Of a DNA stretch of 64,000 nt, positions 1-15,189 are shown in pieces (the stretch's first letter is position 1; each line of letters begins with the position of its first letter). The stretch is from positions 6,822,001 to 6,886,000 of the forward strand of contig NC_079889.1 of the NCBI RefSeq assembly GCF_029227915.1. The letters are read 5' to 3'. The position numbers were made by a program, and so were the translations under genes. The notes under the pieces were generated by a model that did no database searches, was not told the DNA's origin, and saw only the letters and a program-made list of their open reading frames with translations. This DNA comes from Hydractinia symbiolongicarpus (taxonomy: Eukaryota > Cnidaria > Hydrozoa > Anthoathecata > Hydractiniidae).

Positions 1-3000
1 TTACAACACTCTTAACTACGTGCACAGTCCTATAAAGGCCGCAATATGGCCTTTTGCAGTCCAACAAAGGCCGCAGACGTAAATCACGCGGTTTCAGCTG
101 CCTGCGCAGGTTACCATTGGACTAATCGTTCCAATCTCAATGCGCTACAACGTCCCAAGTTGTTTTCATTAGCGCCGTTCCCTTAGTACACTCTTAACTA
201 CGTTCACAGTCCTATAAAGGCTGTAATATGGCATTTTGCAGTCTAATAAAGGACTCACACGTAGATCACGTGGTTCCATCTGCCTGCGCAGGTTACCATT
301 GGACTAGTTGTTCCAATCTCAATGCGCTACAACGTCCCAAGTCATTTTCATTAGCGCCGACGACTTAGAACGCGCTTAACTACGTGCACAGTCCTATAAA
401 GGCTGTAATATGGCCTTTTGCAGTCTAATAAAGGCCTCACACGTAGATCACGTGGTTCCATCTGCCTGCGCAGGTTACCATTGGACTATTTGTTCCAGTC
501 TCAATGCTCTACAACGTCCCAATTCATTTTCACTAGCGCCGTCGACTTAGAACGCTCTTAACTACGTGCACAGTCCTATAAAGGCTGTAATATGGCCTTT
601 TTTGCAGTCTAATAAAGGCCTCACACGTAAATCACGTGCCTCCATCTGCCTGCGCAGGTTACCATTGGACTATTCTTCCCAGTTTCAATGCGCTACAACG
701 TTCCAAGTGGTTCTCCTTAGCGCTGTGGCCTTAGAGCGCTCTTAACTATGTGCACAGTCCTATAAAGGCTGTAATATGGCCTTTTGCAGTCTAATAAAGG
801 CCTCACACGTAAATCACGTGGTTCCATCTGCCGGTGCAGGTTACCATTGGACTATTCCTTCCAGTCTCAATGCGCTACAACGTCCCAAGTGGTTCTCCTT
901 AGCGCTGTGGCCTTAGAACACTCTTAACTACGTGCACAGTCCATTAAAGGCTGTAATATAGCCTTTTGCAGTCTAATAAAGGCTTCACAAATAAATCACG
1001 TGGTTTCACCTTCCTGCGCAGGTTACCGTTGGACTATTCCTTACAGTCTCAATGCACTACAACGTTCCAAGAGGTTTTCCTTGGCGCTGTGGCCTTAAAA
1101 AACTCTTAACTACGTGCACAGTCCTATAAAGGCCGTAATATGGCCTTTTGCAGTCCAATAAAGGCCGCAGACGTAAATCACGTGGTTTCAGCTGCCTGCG
1201 CAGGTTACCGTTGCACTATTCCTTACAGTCTCAATGCGCTACAACGTCCCAAGTCATTTTCATTAGCGCCGTTGCCTTAGTACACTCTTAACTACGTTCA
1301 CAGTCCTATAAAGGCTGTAATATGGCATTTTGCAGTCTAATAAAGGCCTCACACGTAGATCACGTGGTTCCATCTGCCTGCGCAGGCTACCATTGGACTA
1401 GTTGTTCCAATCTCAATGCGCTACAACGTCCCAAGTCATTTTCATTAGCGCCGTCGACTTAGAACGCGCTTAACTAAGTGCACAGTCCTATAAAGGCTGT
1501 AATATGGCCTTTTGCAGCCTAATAAAGGCCTCACACGTAAATCACGTGGTTCCATCTGCCTGTGCAGGTTACCATTGGACTATTCCTTCCAGTCTCAATG
1601 CGCTACAACGTCCCAAGTGGTTCTCCTTAGCGCTGTGGCCTTAGGACACTCTTAACTACGTGCACAGTCCATTAAAGGCTGTAATATGGCCTTTTGCAGT
1701 CTAATAAAGGCTTCACAAATAAATCACGTGGTTTCACCTGCCTGCGCAGGTTACCGTTGGACTATTCCTTACAGTCTCAATGCGCTACAACGTCCCAAGT
1801 CATTTTCATTAGCGCCATCGCCTTAGAACGCTCTTAACTACGTGCACAGTCCTATAAAGGCCGTAATATGGCCTTTTGCAGTCCAATAAAGGTCGCAGAC
1901 GTAAATCACGCGGTTTCAGCTGCCTGCGCAGGTTGCCATTGTACTAGTCGTTCCAGTCTCAATGCGCTACAACGTCCCAAGTCATTATCATTAGCGCCAT
2001 CGCCTTAGAACGCTCTTAACTACCTGCACAGTCCTATAAAGGCTGTAATGTGGCCTTTCGCAGTCTAATAAAGGCGTCACACGTAGATGTCGTGGTTCCA
2101 TCTGCCTGTGCAGGTTACCATTGGACTATTCCTTCCAGTCTCAATGCGCTATAACGTCCCAAGTGGTTCTCCTTAGCGCTGTGGCCTTAGAACACTCTTA
2201 ACTACGTGCACAGTCCATTAAAGGCTGTAATATGGCCTTTTGCAGTCCAATAAAGGCCGCAGACGTAAATCACGCGGTTTCAGCTGCCTGCGCAGGTTAC
2301 CATTGGACTAGTCGTTCCAGTCTCAATGTGCTACAACGTCCCAAGTCCTTTTCATTAGCGCCGTTGCCTTAGTACACTCTTAACTACGTTCACAGTCTTA
2401 TAAAGGCTGTAATATGGCATTTTGCAGTCTAATAAAGGCCTCACACGTAGATCACGTGGTTCCATCTGCCTGCGCAGGCTACCATTGGACTAGTTGTTCC
2501 AATCTCAATGCGCTACAACGTCCCAAGTCATTTTCATTAGCGCCTCCGACTTAGAACGCGCTTAACTAAGTGCACAGTCCTATAAAGGCTGTAATATGGC
2601 CTTTTGCAGTCTAATAAAGGCCTCACACGTAGATCACGTGGTTCCATCTGCCTGCGCAGGTTACCATTGTACTATTTCTTCCAGTCTCAATGCGCTACAA
2701 CCTCCCAAGTCATTTTCCTTAGCGCCATGGCCTTACAACACTTCTAACTACGTGCACAGTCCTATAAAGGCCGTAATATGGCCTTTTGCAGTCTAATAAA
2801 GGCCTCACACGTAGATCACGTGGTTCCATCTGCCTGCGCAGGTTACCATTGGACTAGTTGTTCCAGTCTCAATGCTCTACAACGTCCCAAGTCATTTTCA
2901 CTAGCGCCGTCAACTTAGAACGCTCTTAACTACGTGCACAGTCCATTAAAGGCTGTAATATGGCCTTTTGCAGTCTAATAAAGGCTTCACAAATAAATCA

Positions 3001-6000
3001 CGTGGTTTCACCTGCCTGCTCAGGTTACCGTTGGACTATTCCTTACAGTCTCAATGCGCTACAACGTCCCAAGTCATTTTCATTAGCGCCATCGCCTTAG
3101 AACGCTCTTAACTACGTGCACAGTCCTATAAAGGCCGTAATATGGCCTTTTGCAGTCCAATAAAGGTCGCAAACGTAAATCACGCGGTTTCAGCTGCCTG
3201 CGCAGGTTGCCATTGTACTAGTCGTTCCAGTCTCAATGCGCTACAACGTCCCAAGTCGTTTTCATTAGCGCCGTTGCCTTAGTACACTCTTAACTACGTT
3301 CACAGTCCTATAAAGGCTGTAATATGGCATTTTGCAGTCTAATAAAGGCCTCACACGTAGATCACGTGGTTCCATCTGCCTGCGCAGGCTACCATTGGAC
3401 TAGTTGTTCCAATCTCAATGCGCTACAACGTCCCAAGTCATTTTCATTAGCGCCGTCGACTTAGAACGCGCTTAACTACGTGCACAGTCCTATAAAGGCT
3501 GTAATATGGCCTTTTGCAGTCTGATAAAGGCCTCACACGTAGATCACGTGGTTCCATCTGCCTGCGCAGGTTACCATTGTACTATTTCTTCCAGTCTCAA
3601 TGCTCTACAACGTCCCAAGTCATTTTCACAAGCGCCGTCGACTTAGAACGCTTTTAACTACGTGCACAGTCCTATAAAGGCTGTAATATGGCCTTTTGCA
3701 GTCTAATAAAGGCCTCACACGTAAATCACGTGGCTCCATCTGCCTGCGCAGGTTACCATTGGACTATTCTTTCCAGTCTCAATGCGCTACAACGTTCCAA
3801 GTGGTTCTCCTTAGCGCTGTGGCCTTAGAACGCTCTTAACTATGTGCACAGTCCTATAAAGGCTGTAATATGGCCTTTTGCAGTCTAATAAAGGCCTTAC
3901 ACGTAAATCACGTGGTTCCATCTGCCTGTGCAGGTTACCATTGGACTATTCCTTCCAGTCTCAATGCGCTACAACGTCCCAAGTGGTTCTCCTTAGCGCT
4001 GTGGCCTTAGAACAATCTTAACTACGTGCACAGTCCATTAAAAGCTGTAATATGGCCTTTTGAAGTTTAATAAAGGCTTCACAAATAAATCACGTGGTTT
4101 CACCTGCCTGCGCAGGTTACCATTGTACTAGTCGTTCCAGTCTCAATGCGCTACAACGTCCCAAGTTGTTTTCATTAGCGCCGTTGCCTTAGAACACTCT
4201 TAACTACGTTCACAGTCCTATAAAGGCTGTAATATGGCCTTTTGAAGTCTAATAAAGGCTTCACAAATAAATCACGTGGTTTCACCTGCATGCGCAGGTT
4301 ACCATTGTACTAGTCCTTCCAGTCTCAATGCGCTACAACGTCCCAAGTCGTTTTCATTAGCGCCGTTGCCTTAGAACACTCTTAACTACATTCACAGTCC
4401 TATAAAGGCTGTAATATGACCTTTTGCAGTCTAATAAAGGCCTCACACGTAAATCACGTGGTTCCATCTGCCTGTGCAGGTTACCATTGGACTATTCCTT
4501 CCAGTCTCAATGCGCTACAACGTTACAAGTGGTTCTCCTTAGCGCTGTGGCCTTAGAACACTCTTAACTACGTGCACAGTCCATTAAAGGCTGTAATATG
4601 GCCTTTTGCAGTCTAATAAAGGCTTCACAAATAAATCACGTGGTTTCACCTGTCTGCGCAGGTTACCGTTGGACTATTCCTTACAGTCTCAATGCACTAC
4701 AACGTTCCAAGAGGTTTTCCTTGGCGCTGTGGCCTTACAAAAACTCTTAACTACGTGCACAGTCCTATAAAGGCCGTAATATGGCCTTTTGCAGTCCAAT
4801 AAAGGCCGCAGACGTAAATCACGCGGTTTCAGCTGCCTGCGCAGGTTACCATTGTACTAGTCGTTCCAGTCTCAATGCGCTACAACGTCCCAAGTCGTTT
4901 TCATTGGCGCCGTTGCTTTAGAACACTCTTAACTACGTTCACAGTCCTATAAAGGCTGTAATATGGCCTTTTGCAGTCTAATAAAGGCCTCACACGTAGA
5001 TCACGTGTTTCCATCTGCCTGCGCAGGTTACCATTGTACTATTCCATCCAGTCTCTATGCGCTACAACGATCCAAGAGGTTTTCCTAAGCGCCATGGCCC
5101 TACAACACTCTTAACTACGTGCACAGTCCATCAAAGGCTGTAATATGGCCTTTTGCAGTCTAATAAAGGCTTCACAAATAAATCACGTGGTTTCACCTGC
5201 CTGCACAGGTTACCGTTGGACTATTTCTAACAGTCTCAATGCACTACAACGTTCCAAGAGGTTTTTCTTGGCGCTGTGGCCTTACAACACTCTTAACTAC
5301 GTGCACAGTCCTATAAACGCCGTAATATGGCCTTTTACAGTCCAATGAAGGCCGTAGACGTAAATCACGCGGTTTCAGCTGCCTGCGCAGGTTACCATTG
5401 TACTAGTCGTTCCAGTCTCAATGCGCTACAACGTCCCAAGTCGTTTTCATTGGCGCCTTTGCTTTAGAACACTCTTAACTACGTTCACAGTCCTATAAAG
5501 GCTGTAATATGGCCTTTTGCAGTCTAATAAAGGCCTCACACGTAGATGACGTGTTTCCATCTGCCTGCGCAGGTTACCATTGTACTATTCCTTACAGTCT
5601 TAATGCACAACAACGTTCCAAGAGGTTTTCCTTGGCGCTGTGGCCTTACAACACTCTTAACTACGTGCACAGTCCTATAAAGGCTGTAATACGGCCTTTT
5701 GCAGTCTAATAAAGGCTTCACAAATAAATCACGTGGTTTCACCTGCCTGCGCAGGTTACCGTTGGACTATTCTTTCCAGTCTCAATGCGCTACAACGTTC
5801 CAAGTGGTTCTCCTTAGCCCTGTGGCCTTAGAACGCTCCTAAGCATGTGCACAGTCCTATAAAGGCTGTAATATGGCCTTTTGCAGTCTAATAAAGGCCT
5901 CACACGTAGATCACGTGTTTCAATCTGCCTGCGCAGGTTACCATTGTACTATTCCATCCAGTCTCAATGCGCTACAACGTTCCAAGAGGTTTTCCTAAGT

Positions 6001-6959
6001 GCCATGGCCCTACAACACTCTTAACTACGTGCACAGTCCATCAAAGGCTGTAATATGGCCTTTTGCAGTCTTATAAAGGCTTCACAAATAAATCACGTGG
6101 TTTCACCTGCCTGCGCAGGTTACCGTTGGACTATTCCTTACAGTCTCAATGCACTACAACGTTCCAAGAGGTTTTTCTTGGCGCTGTGGCCTTACAACAC
6201 TCTTAACTACGTGCACAGTCCTATAAAGGCCGTAATATGGCCTTTTACAGACCAATAAAGGCCGTAGACGTAAATCACGCGGTTTCAGCTGCCTGCGCAG
6301 GTTACCATTGTACTAGTCGTTCCAGTCTCAATGCGCTACAACGTCCCAAGCCGTTTTCATTGGCGCCGTTGCTTTAGAACACTCTTAACTACTTTCACAG
6401 TCCTATAAAGGCTGTAATATGGCCTTTTGCAGTCTAATAAAGGCCTCACACGTAGATCACGTGTTTCCATCTGCCTGTGCAGGTTACCATTGTACTATTC
6501 CATCCAGTCTCAATGCGCTACAACGATCCAAGAGGTTTTCCTAAGCGCCATGGCCCTACAACACTCTTAACTACGTGCACAGTCCATCAAAGGCTGTAAT
6601 ATGGCCTTTTGCAGTCTAATAAAGGCTTCACAAATAAATCACGTGGTTTCACCTGTCTGCGCAGGTTACCGTTGGACTATTCCTTACAGTCTCAATGCAC
6701 TACAACGTTCCAAGAGCTTTTCCTTGGCGCTGTGGCCTTACAAAACTCTTAACTACGTGCACGGTCCTATAAAGGCCGTAATATGGCCTTTTGCAGTCCA
6801 ATAAAGGCCGCAGACGTAAATCACGCGGTTTCAGCTGCCTGCGCAGGTTACCATTGTACTAATCGTTCCAGTCTCAATGCGCTACAACGTCCCAACTCGT
6901 TTTCATTAGCGCCGTTGCCTTAGAACACTCTTAACTACGTTCCCAGTCCTATAAAGGCT

Positions 6960-7110
6960 GTAATATGGCCTTTTGCAGTCTAATAAAGGCTTCACAAATA
7001 AATCACGTGGTTTTGGACCATTCCTTACAGTCTCAATGCACTACAACGTTCCAAGAGGCTTTCCTTGGCGCTGTGGCCTTACAAAACTCATAACTACGTG
7101 CACAGTCCTA
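6960..7110. repeat. Internally deleted type B satellite monomer
   Basis: The type B monomer here jumps from ATCACGTGGTTT directly to TGGACCATTCC near 7012. It lacks the roughly 31 bp containing the CCTGCGCAGG palindrome that neighbouring monomers have. It is a local deletion that can serve as a landmark in the array. Confidence 0.7.
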
Positions 7111-9125
7111 TAAAGGCCGTAATATGGCCTTTTGCAGTCCAATAAAGGCCGCAGACGTAAATCACGCGGTTTCAGCTGCCTGCGCAGGTTACCATTGTAC
7201 TATTCCATCCAGTCTCAATGCGCTACAACGTTCCAAGAGTTTTTCCTAAGGGCCATGGCCCTAGAACACTCTTAACTACGTGCACAGTCCATCAAAGGCT
7301 GTAATATGGCCTTTTGCAGTCTAATAAAGGCTTCACAAATAAATCACGTGGTTTCACCTGCCTGCGCAGGTTACCGTTGGACTATTCCTTACAGTCTCAA
7401 TGCACTACAACGTTCCAAGAGGTTTTTCTTGGCGCTGTGGCCTTACAACACTCTTAACTACATGCACAGTCCTATAAAGGCTGTAATATGGCCTTTTACA
7501 GACCAATAAAGGCCGTAGACGTAAATCACGCGGTTTCAGCTGCCTGCGCAGGTTACCATTGTACTAGTCGTTCCAGTCTCAATGCGCTACAACGTCCCAA
7601 GTCGTTTTCATTGGCGCCGTTGCTTTAGAACACTCTTAACTACGTTCACAGTCCTATAAAGGCTGTAATATGGCCTTTTGCAGTCTAATAAAGGCCTCAC
7701 ACGTAGATCACGTTTTTCCATCTGCCTGCGCAGGTTACCATTGTACTATTCCATCCAGTCTCAATGCACTACAACGATCCAAGAGGTTTTCCTAAGCGCC
7801 ATGGCCCTACAACACTCTTAACTACGTGCACAGTCCATCAAAGGCTGTAATATGGCCTTTTGCAGTCTAATAAAGGCTTCAGAAATAAATCACGTGGTTT
7901 CACCTGCCGGCACAGGTTACCGTTGGACTATTCCTAACAGTCTCAATGCACTACAACGTTCCAAGAGGTTTTTCTTGGCGCTGTGGCCTTACAACAGTCT
8001 TAACTACGTGCACAGTCCTATAAACGCCGTAATATGGCCTTTTACAGTCCAATAAAGGCCGTAGACGTAAATCACGCGGTTTCAGCTGCCTGCGCAGGTT
8101 ACCATAGTACTAGTCGTTCCAGTCTCAATGCGCTACAACGTCCCAAGTCGTTTTCATTGGCGCCGTTGCTTTAGAACACTCTTAACTACGTTCACAGTCC
8201 TATAAAGGCTGTAATATGGCCTTTTGCAGTCTAATAAAGGCCTCACACGTAGATCACGTGTTTCCATCTGCCTGCGCAGGTTACCATTGTACTATTCCTT
8301 ACAGTCTCAATGCGCTACAACGATCCAAGAGGTTTTCCTAAGCGCCATGGCCCTACAACACTCTTAACTACGTGCACAGTCCATCAAAGGCTGTAATATG
8401 GCCTTTTGCAGTCTAATAAAGGCTTCACAAATAAATCACGTGGTTTCACCTGTCTGCGCAGGTTACCGTTGGACTATTCCTTACAGTCTCAATGCACTAC
8501 AACGTTCCAAGAGCTTTTCCTTTGCGCTGTGGCCTTACAAAACTCTTAACTACGTGCACAGTCCTATAAAGGCCGTAATATGGCCTTTTGCAGTCCAATA
8601 AAGGCCGCAGACGTAAATCACGCGGTTTCAGCTGCCTGCGCAGGTTACCATTGTACTAGTCGTTCCAGTCTCAATGCGCTACAACGTCCCAACTCGTTTT
8701 CATTAGCGCCGTTGCCTTAGAACACTCTTAACTACGTTCCCAGTCCTATAAAGGCTGTAATATGGCCTTTTGCAGTCTAATAAAGGCTTCACAAAAAAAT
8801 CACGTGGTTTCACCTGCCTGCGCAGGTTACCGTTGGACTATTCCTTCCAGTCTCAATGCGCTACAACGTCCTAAGTCATTTTCATCAGCCCCATCGCCTT
8901 AGAACGCTCTTAACAACGTGCACAATCCTATAAAGGCTGTAATATGGCCTTTTGCAGTCTAATAAAGGCCTCACACGTAGATCACGTGGTTCCATCTGCC
9001 TGCGCAGGTTACCATTGTACTATTTCTTCCAGTCTCAATGCACTACAACGTTCAAAGAGGTTTTTCTTAGCGCCATGGACTTACAACACTCTTAACTACG
9101 TGCACAGTCCTATAAAGGCCGCAAT

Positions 9126-9206
9126 ATGGCCTTTTTCAGTCTAATAAAGGCCGCAGACGTAAATCACGCGGTTTCAGCTGCCTGCGCAGCTTACCATGGC
9201 TGTAAT
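9126..9206. repeat. Short 81-bp satellite monomer, copy 1
   Basis: A type C monomer is cut after GCAGCTTACCAT and joins directly to GGCTGTAATATGG, removing 101 bp. 81 bp is a multiple of three, so the fortuitous open frame runs on for 93 codons. The same junction occurs in five other places in the left array. Confidence 0.9.
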
Positions 9207-12200
9207 ATGGCCTTTTGCAGTCTAATAAAGGCCTCACACGTAGATCACGTGTTTCCATCTGCCTGCGCAGGTTACCATTGTACTATTCCATCCAGTCTCA
9301 CTGCACTACAACGTTCCAAGATGTTTTCCTTAGCGCCATGGCCTTACAACACTCTTAACTACGTGCACAGTCCTATAATGGCTGTAATATGGTCTTTTGC
9401 AGTCTAATAAAGGCCTCACACGTAGAACACGTGGTTCCATCTGCCTGCGCAGGTTACCATTGTACTATTTCTTCCAGTCTCAATGCGCTACAACGTCCCA
9501 AGTCATTTTCCTTAGCGCCATGGCCTTACAACACTTCTAACTACGTGCACAGTCCTATAAAGGCCGTAATATGGCCTTTTGCAGTCTAATAAAGGCCTCA
9601 CACGTAGATCACGTGGTTCCATCTGCCTGCGCAGGTTACCATTGGACTAGTTGTTCCAGTCTCAATGCTCTACAACGTTCCAAGAGGTTTTTCTTGGCGC
9701 TGTGGCCTTACAACACTCTTAACTACGTGCACAGTCCTATAAAGGCCGTAATATGGCCTTTTACAGACCAATAAAGGCCGTAGACGTAAATCACGCGGTT
9801 TCAGCTGCCTGCGCAGGTTACCATTGTACTAGTCGTTCCAGTCTCAATGCGCTACAACGTCCCAAGTCGTTTTCATTGGCGCCGTTGCTTTAGAACACTC
9901 TTAACTACGTTCACAGTCCTATAAAGGCTGTAATATGGCCTTTTGCAGTCTAATAAAGGCCTCACACGTAGATCACGTGTTTCGATCTGCCTGCGCAGGT
10001 TACCATTGTACTATTCCATCCAGTCTCAATGCGCTACAACGATCCAAGAGGTTTTCCTAAGCGCCATGGCCCTACAACACTCTTAACTACGTGCACAGTC
10101 CATCAAAGGCTGTAATATGGCCTTTTGCAGTCTAATAAAGGCTTCACAAATAAATCACGTGGTTTCACCTGCCTGCACAGGTTACCGTTGGACTTTTCCT
10201 AACAGTCTCAATGCACTACAACGTTCCAAGAGGTTTTTCTTGGCGCTGTGGCCTTACAACACTCTTAACTACGTGCACAGTCCTATAAACGCCGTAATAT
10301 GGCCTTTTACAGTCCAATAAAGGCCGTAGACGTAAATCACGCGGTTTCCGCTGCCTGCGCAGGTTACCATTGTACTAGTCGTTCCAGTCTCAATGCGCTA
10401 CAACGTCCCAAGTCGTTTTCATTGGCGCCGTTGCTTTAGAACACTCTTAACTACGTTCACAGTCCTATAAAGGCTGTAATATGGCCTTTTGCAGTCTAAT
10501 AAAGGCCTCACACGTAGATCACGTGTTTCCATCTGCCTGCGCAGGTTACCATTGTACTATTCCTTACAGTCTTAATGCACTACAACGTTCCAAGAGGTTT
10601 TCCTTGGCGCTGTGGCCTTACAACACTCTTAACTACGTGCACAGTCCTATAAAGGCTGTAATACGGCCTTTTGCAGTCTAATAAAGGCTTCACAAATAAA
10701 TCACGTGGTTTCACCTGCCTGCGCAGGTTACCGTTGGACTATTCCTTACATTCTCAATGCACTACAACGTTCCAAGAGGTTTTCCTTGGCGCTGTGGCCT
10801 TACAACACTCTTAACTACGTGCACAGTCCTATAAAGGCCGTAATATGGCCTTTTGCAGTCCAATAAAGGCCGTAGACGTAAATCACGCGGTTTCAGCTGC
10901 CTGCGCAGGTTACCATTGTACTAGTCGTTCCAGTCTCAATGCGCTACAACGTCCTAAGTCATTTTCATCAGCGCCATCGCCTTAGAACGCTCTTAACTAC
11001 GTGCACAATCCTATAAAGGCTGTAATATGGCCTTTTGCAGTCTAATAAAGGCCTCACACGTAGATCACGTGGTTCTATCTGCCTGCGCAGCTTACCATTG
11101 GACTATTCCTTCCAGTCTCAATGCGCTACAACGTCCTAAGTCATTTTCATCAGCCCCATCGCCTTAGAACGCTCTTAACTACGTGCACAATCCTATAAAG
11201 GCTGTAATATGGCCTTTTGCAGTCTAATAAAGGCCTCACACGTAGATCACGTGGTTCCATCTGCCTGCGCAGGTTACCATTGTACTATTTCTTCCAGTCT
11301 CAATGCACTACAACGTTCAAAGAGGTTTTTCTTAGCGCCATGGACTTACAACACTCTTAACTACGTGCACAGTCCTATAATGGCTGTAATATGGTCTTTT
11401 GCAGTCTAATAAAGGCCTCACACGTAGAACACGTGGTTCCATCTGCCTGTGCAGGTTACCATTGTACTATTTCTTCCAGTCTCAATGCACTACAACGTCC
11501 TAAGTCATTTTCCTTAGCGCCATGGCCTTACAACTCTTCTAACTACGTGCACAGTCCTATAAAGGCCGTAAAATGGCCTTTTGCAGTCTAATAAAGGCCT
11601 CACACGTAGATCACGTGGTTCCATCTGCCTGCGCAGGTTACCATTGGACTAGTTGTTCCAGTCTCAATGCTCTACAACGTCCCAAGTCATTTTCACTAGC
11701 GCCGTCGACTTAGAACGCTTTTAACTACGTGCACAGTCCTATAAAGGCTGTAATATGGCCTTTTGCAGTCTAATAAAGGCCTCACACGTAAATCACGTGG
11801 CTCCATCTGCCTGCGCAGATTACCATTGGACTATTCCGTACAGTCTCAATGCACTACAACGTTCCAAGAGCTTTTTCTTGGCGCTGTGGCCTTACAACAC
11901 TCTTAACTACGTGCACAGTCCTATAAAGGCCGTAATATGGCCTTTTACAGTCCAATAAAGGCCGTAGACGTAAATCACGCGGTTTCAGCTGCCTGCGCAG
12001 GTTACCATTGTACTAGTCGTTCCAGTCTCAATGCGCTACAACGTCCCAAGTCGTTTTCATTGGCGCCGTTGCTTTAGAACACTCTTAACTACGTTCACAG
12101 TCCTATAAAGGCTGTAATATGGCCTTTTGCAGTCTAATAAAGGCCTCACACGTAGATCACGTGTTTCCATCTGCCTGCGCAGGTTACCATTGTACTATTC

Positions 12201-13027
12201 CATCCAGTCTCAATGCGCTACAACGATCCAAGAGGTTTTCCTAAGCGCCATGGCCCTACAACACTCTTAACTGCGAGCACAGTCCATCAAAGGCTGTAAT
12301 ATGGCCTTTTGCAGTCTAATAAAGGCTTCACAAATAAATCACGTGGTTTCACCTGCCTGCACAGGTTACCGTTGGACTATTCCTAACAGTCTCAATGCAC
12401 TACAACGTTCCAAGAGGTTTTCCTTGGCGCTGTGGCCTTACAACACTCTTAACTACGTGCACAGTCCTATAAAGGCCGTAATATGGCCTTTTGCAGTCCA
12501 ATAAAGGCCGTAGACGTAAATCACGCAGTTTCAGCTGCCTGCGCAGGTTACCATTGTACTAGTCGTTCCAGTCTCAATGCACTACAACGTCCTAAGTCAT
12601 TTTCATCAGCGCCATCGCCTTAGAACGCTCTTAACTACGTGCACAATCCTATAAAGGCTGTAATATGGCCTTTTGCAGTCTAATAAAGGCCTCACACGTA
12701 GATCTATGGTTCCATCTGCCTGCGCAGCTTACCATTGGACTATTCCTTCCAGTCTCAATGCGCTACAACGTCCTAAGTCATTTTCATCAGCCCCATCGCC
12801 TTAGAACGCTCTTAACTACGTGCACAATCCTATAAAGGCTGTAATATGGCCTTTTGCAGTCTAATAAAGGCCTCACACGTAGATCACGTGGTTCCATCTG
12901 CCTGCGCAGGTTACCATTGTACTATTTCTTCCAGTCTCAATGCACTACAACGTTCAAAGAGGTTTTTCTTAGCGCCATGGACTTACAACACTCTTAACTA
13001 CGTGCACAGTCCTATAAAGGCCGCAAT

Positions 13028-13108
13028 ATGGCCTTTTTCAGTCTAATAAAGGCCGCAGACGTAAATCACGCGGTTTCAGCTGCCTGCGCAGCTTACCATG
13101 GCTGTAAT
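13028..13108. repeat. Short 81-bp satellite monomer, copy 2
   Basis: Same TTACCAT/GGCTGTAAT deletion junction as at 9126. It lies in a block (about 12846-13680) that repeats the order of variants at about 8944-9774, so both come from one duplicated higher-order block. Confidence 0.9.
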
Positions 13109-14381
13109 ATGGCCTTTTGCAGTCTAATAAAGGCCTCACACGTAGATCACGTGTTTCCATCTGCCTGCGCAGGTTACCATTGTACTATTCCATCCAGTCT
13201 CACTGCACTACAACGTTCCAAGATGTTTTCCTTAGCGCCATGGCCTTACAACACTCTTAACTACGTGCACAGTCCTATAATGGCTGTAATATGGTCTTTT
13301 GCAGTCTAATAAAGGCCTCACACGTAGAACACGTGGTTCCATTTGCCTGCACAGGTTACCATTGTACTATTTCTTCCAGTCTCAATGCGCTACAACGTCC
13401 CAAGTCATTTTCCTTAGCGCCATGGCCTTACAACACTTCTAACTACGTGCACAGTCCTATAAAGGCCGTAATATGGCCTTTTGCAGTCTAATAAAGGCCT
13501 CACACGTAGATCACGTGGTTCCATCTGCCTGCGCAGGTTACCATTGGACTAGTTGTTCCAGTCTCAATGCTCTACAACGTCCCAAGTCATTTTCACTAGC
13601 GCCTCGACTTAGAACGCTTTTAACTACGTGCACAGTCCTATAAAGGCTGTAATATGGCCTTTTGCAGTCTAATAAAGGCCTCACACGTAAATCACGTGGC
13701 TCCATCTGCCTGCGCAGATTACCATTGGACTATTCCTTACAGTTTCAATGCACTACAACGTTCCAAGAGGTTTTTCTTAGCGCTGTGGCCTTACAACACT
13801 CTTAACTACGTGCACAGTCCTATAAAGGCCGTAATATGGCCTTTTACAGACCAATAAAGGCCGTAGACGTAAATCACGCGGTTTCAGCTGCCTGCGCAGG
13901 TTACCATTGTACTAGTCGTTCCAGTCTCAATGCGCTACAACGTCCCAAGTCGTTTTCATTGGCGCCGTTGCTTTAGAACACTCTTAACTACGTTCACAGT
14001 CCTATAAAGGCTGCAATATGGCCTTTTGCAGTCTAATAAAGGCCTCACACGTAGATCACGTGTTTCCATCTGCCTGCGCAGGTTACCATTGTACTATTCC
14101 ATCCAGTCTCAATGCGCTACAACGATCCAAGAGGTTTTCCTAAGCGCCATAGCCCTACAACACTCCTAACTACGTGCACAGTCCATCAAAGGCTGTAATA
14201 TGGCCTTTTGCAGTCTAATAAAGGCTTCACAAATAAATCACGTGGTTTCACCTGCCTGCACAGGTTACCGTTGGACTATTCCTAACAGTCTCAATGCACT
14301 ACAACGTTCCAAGAGGTTTTTCTTGGCGCTGTGGCCTTAAAACACTCTTAACTACGTGCACAGTCCTATAAAGGCCGCAAT

Positions 14382-14461
14382 ATGGCCTTTTTCAGTCTAA
14401 TAAAGCCGCAGACGTAAATCACGCGGTTTCAGCTGCCTGCGCAGCTTACCATGGCTGTAAT
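14382..14461. repeat. Short satellite monomer, copy 3 (80 bp)
   Basis: Same deletion junction as the other short monomers. One G is missing (AATAAAGCCGCAG), so it is 80 bp and the chance open frame is interrupted. Confidence 0.88.
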
Positions 14462-15189
14462 ATGGCCTTTTGCAGTCTAATAAAGGCCTCACACGTAGAT
14501 CACGTGTTTCCATCTGCCTGCGCAACTTACCATTGGACTATTCCTTCCAGTCTCAATGCGCTACAACGTCCCAAGTGGTTCTCCTTAGCGCTGTGGCCTT
14601 ATAACACTCTTAACTACGTGCACAGTCCATTAAAGGCTGCAATAAGGCCTTTTGCAGTCTAATAAAGGCCGTAGACGTAAATCACGCGGTTTCAGCTGCC
14701 TGCGCAGGTTACCATTGTACTAGTCGTTCCAGTCTCAATGCGCTACAACGTCCCAAGTCGTTTTCATTGGCGCCGTTGCTTTAGAACACTCTTAACTACG
14801 TTCACAGTCCTATAAAGGCTGCAATATGGCCTTTTGCAGTCTAATAAAGGCCTCACACGTAGATCACGTGTTTCCATCTGCCTGCGCAGGTTACCATTGT
14901 ACTATTCCATCCAGTCTCAATGCGCTACAACGATCCAAGAGGTTTTCCTAAGCGCCATGGCCCTACAACACTCCTAACTACGTGCACAGTCCATCAAAGG
15001 CTGTAATATGGCCTTTTGCAGTCTAATAAAGGCTTCACAAATAAATCACGTGGTTTCACCTGCCTGCACAGGTTACCGTTGGACTATTCCTAACAGTCTC
15101 AATGCACTACAACGTTCCAAGAGGTTTTTCTTGGCGCTGTGGCCTTAAAACACTCTTAACTACGTGCACAGTCCTATAAAGGCCGCAAT

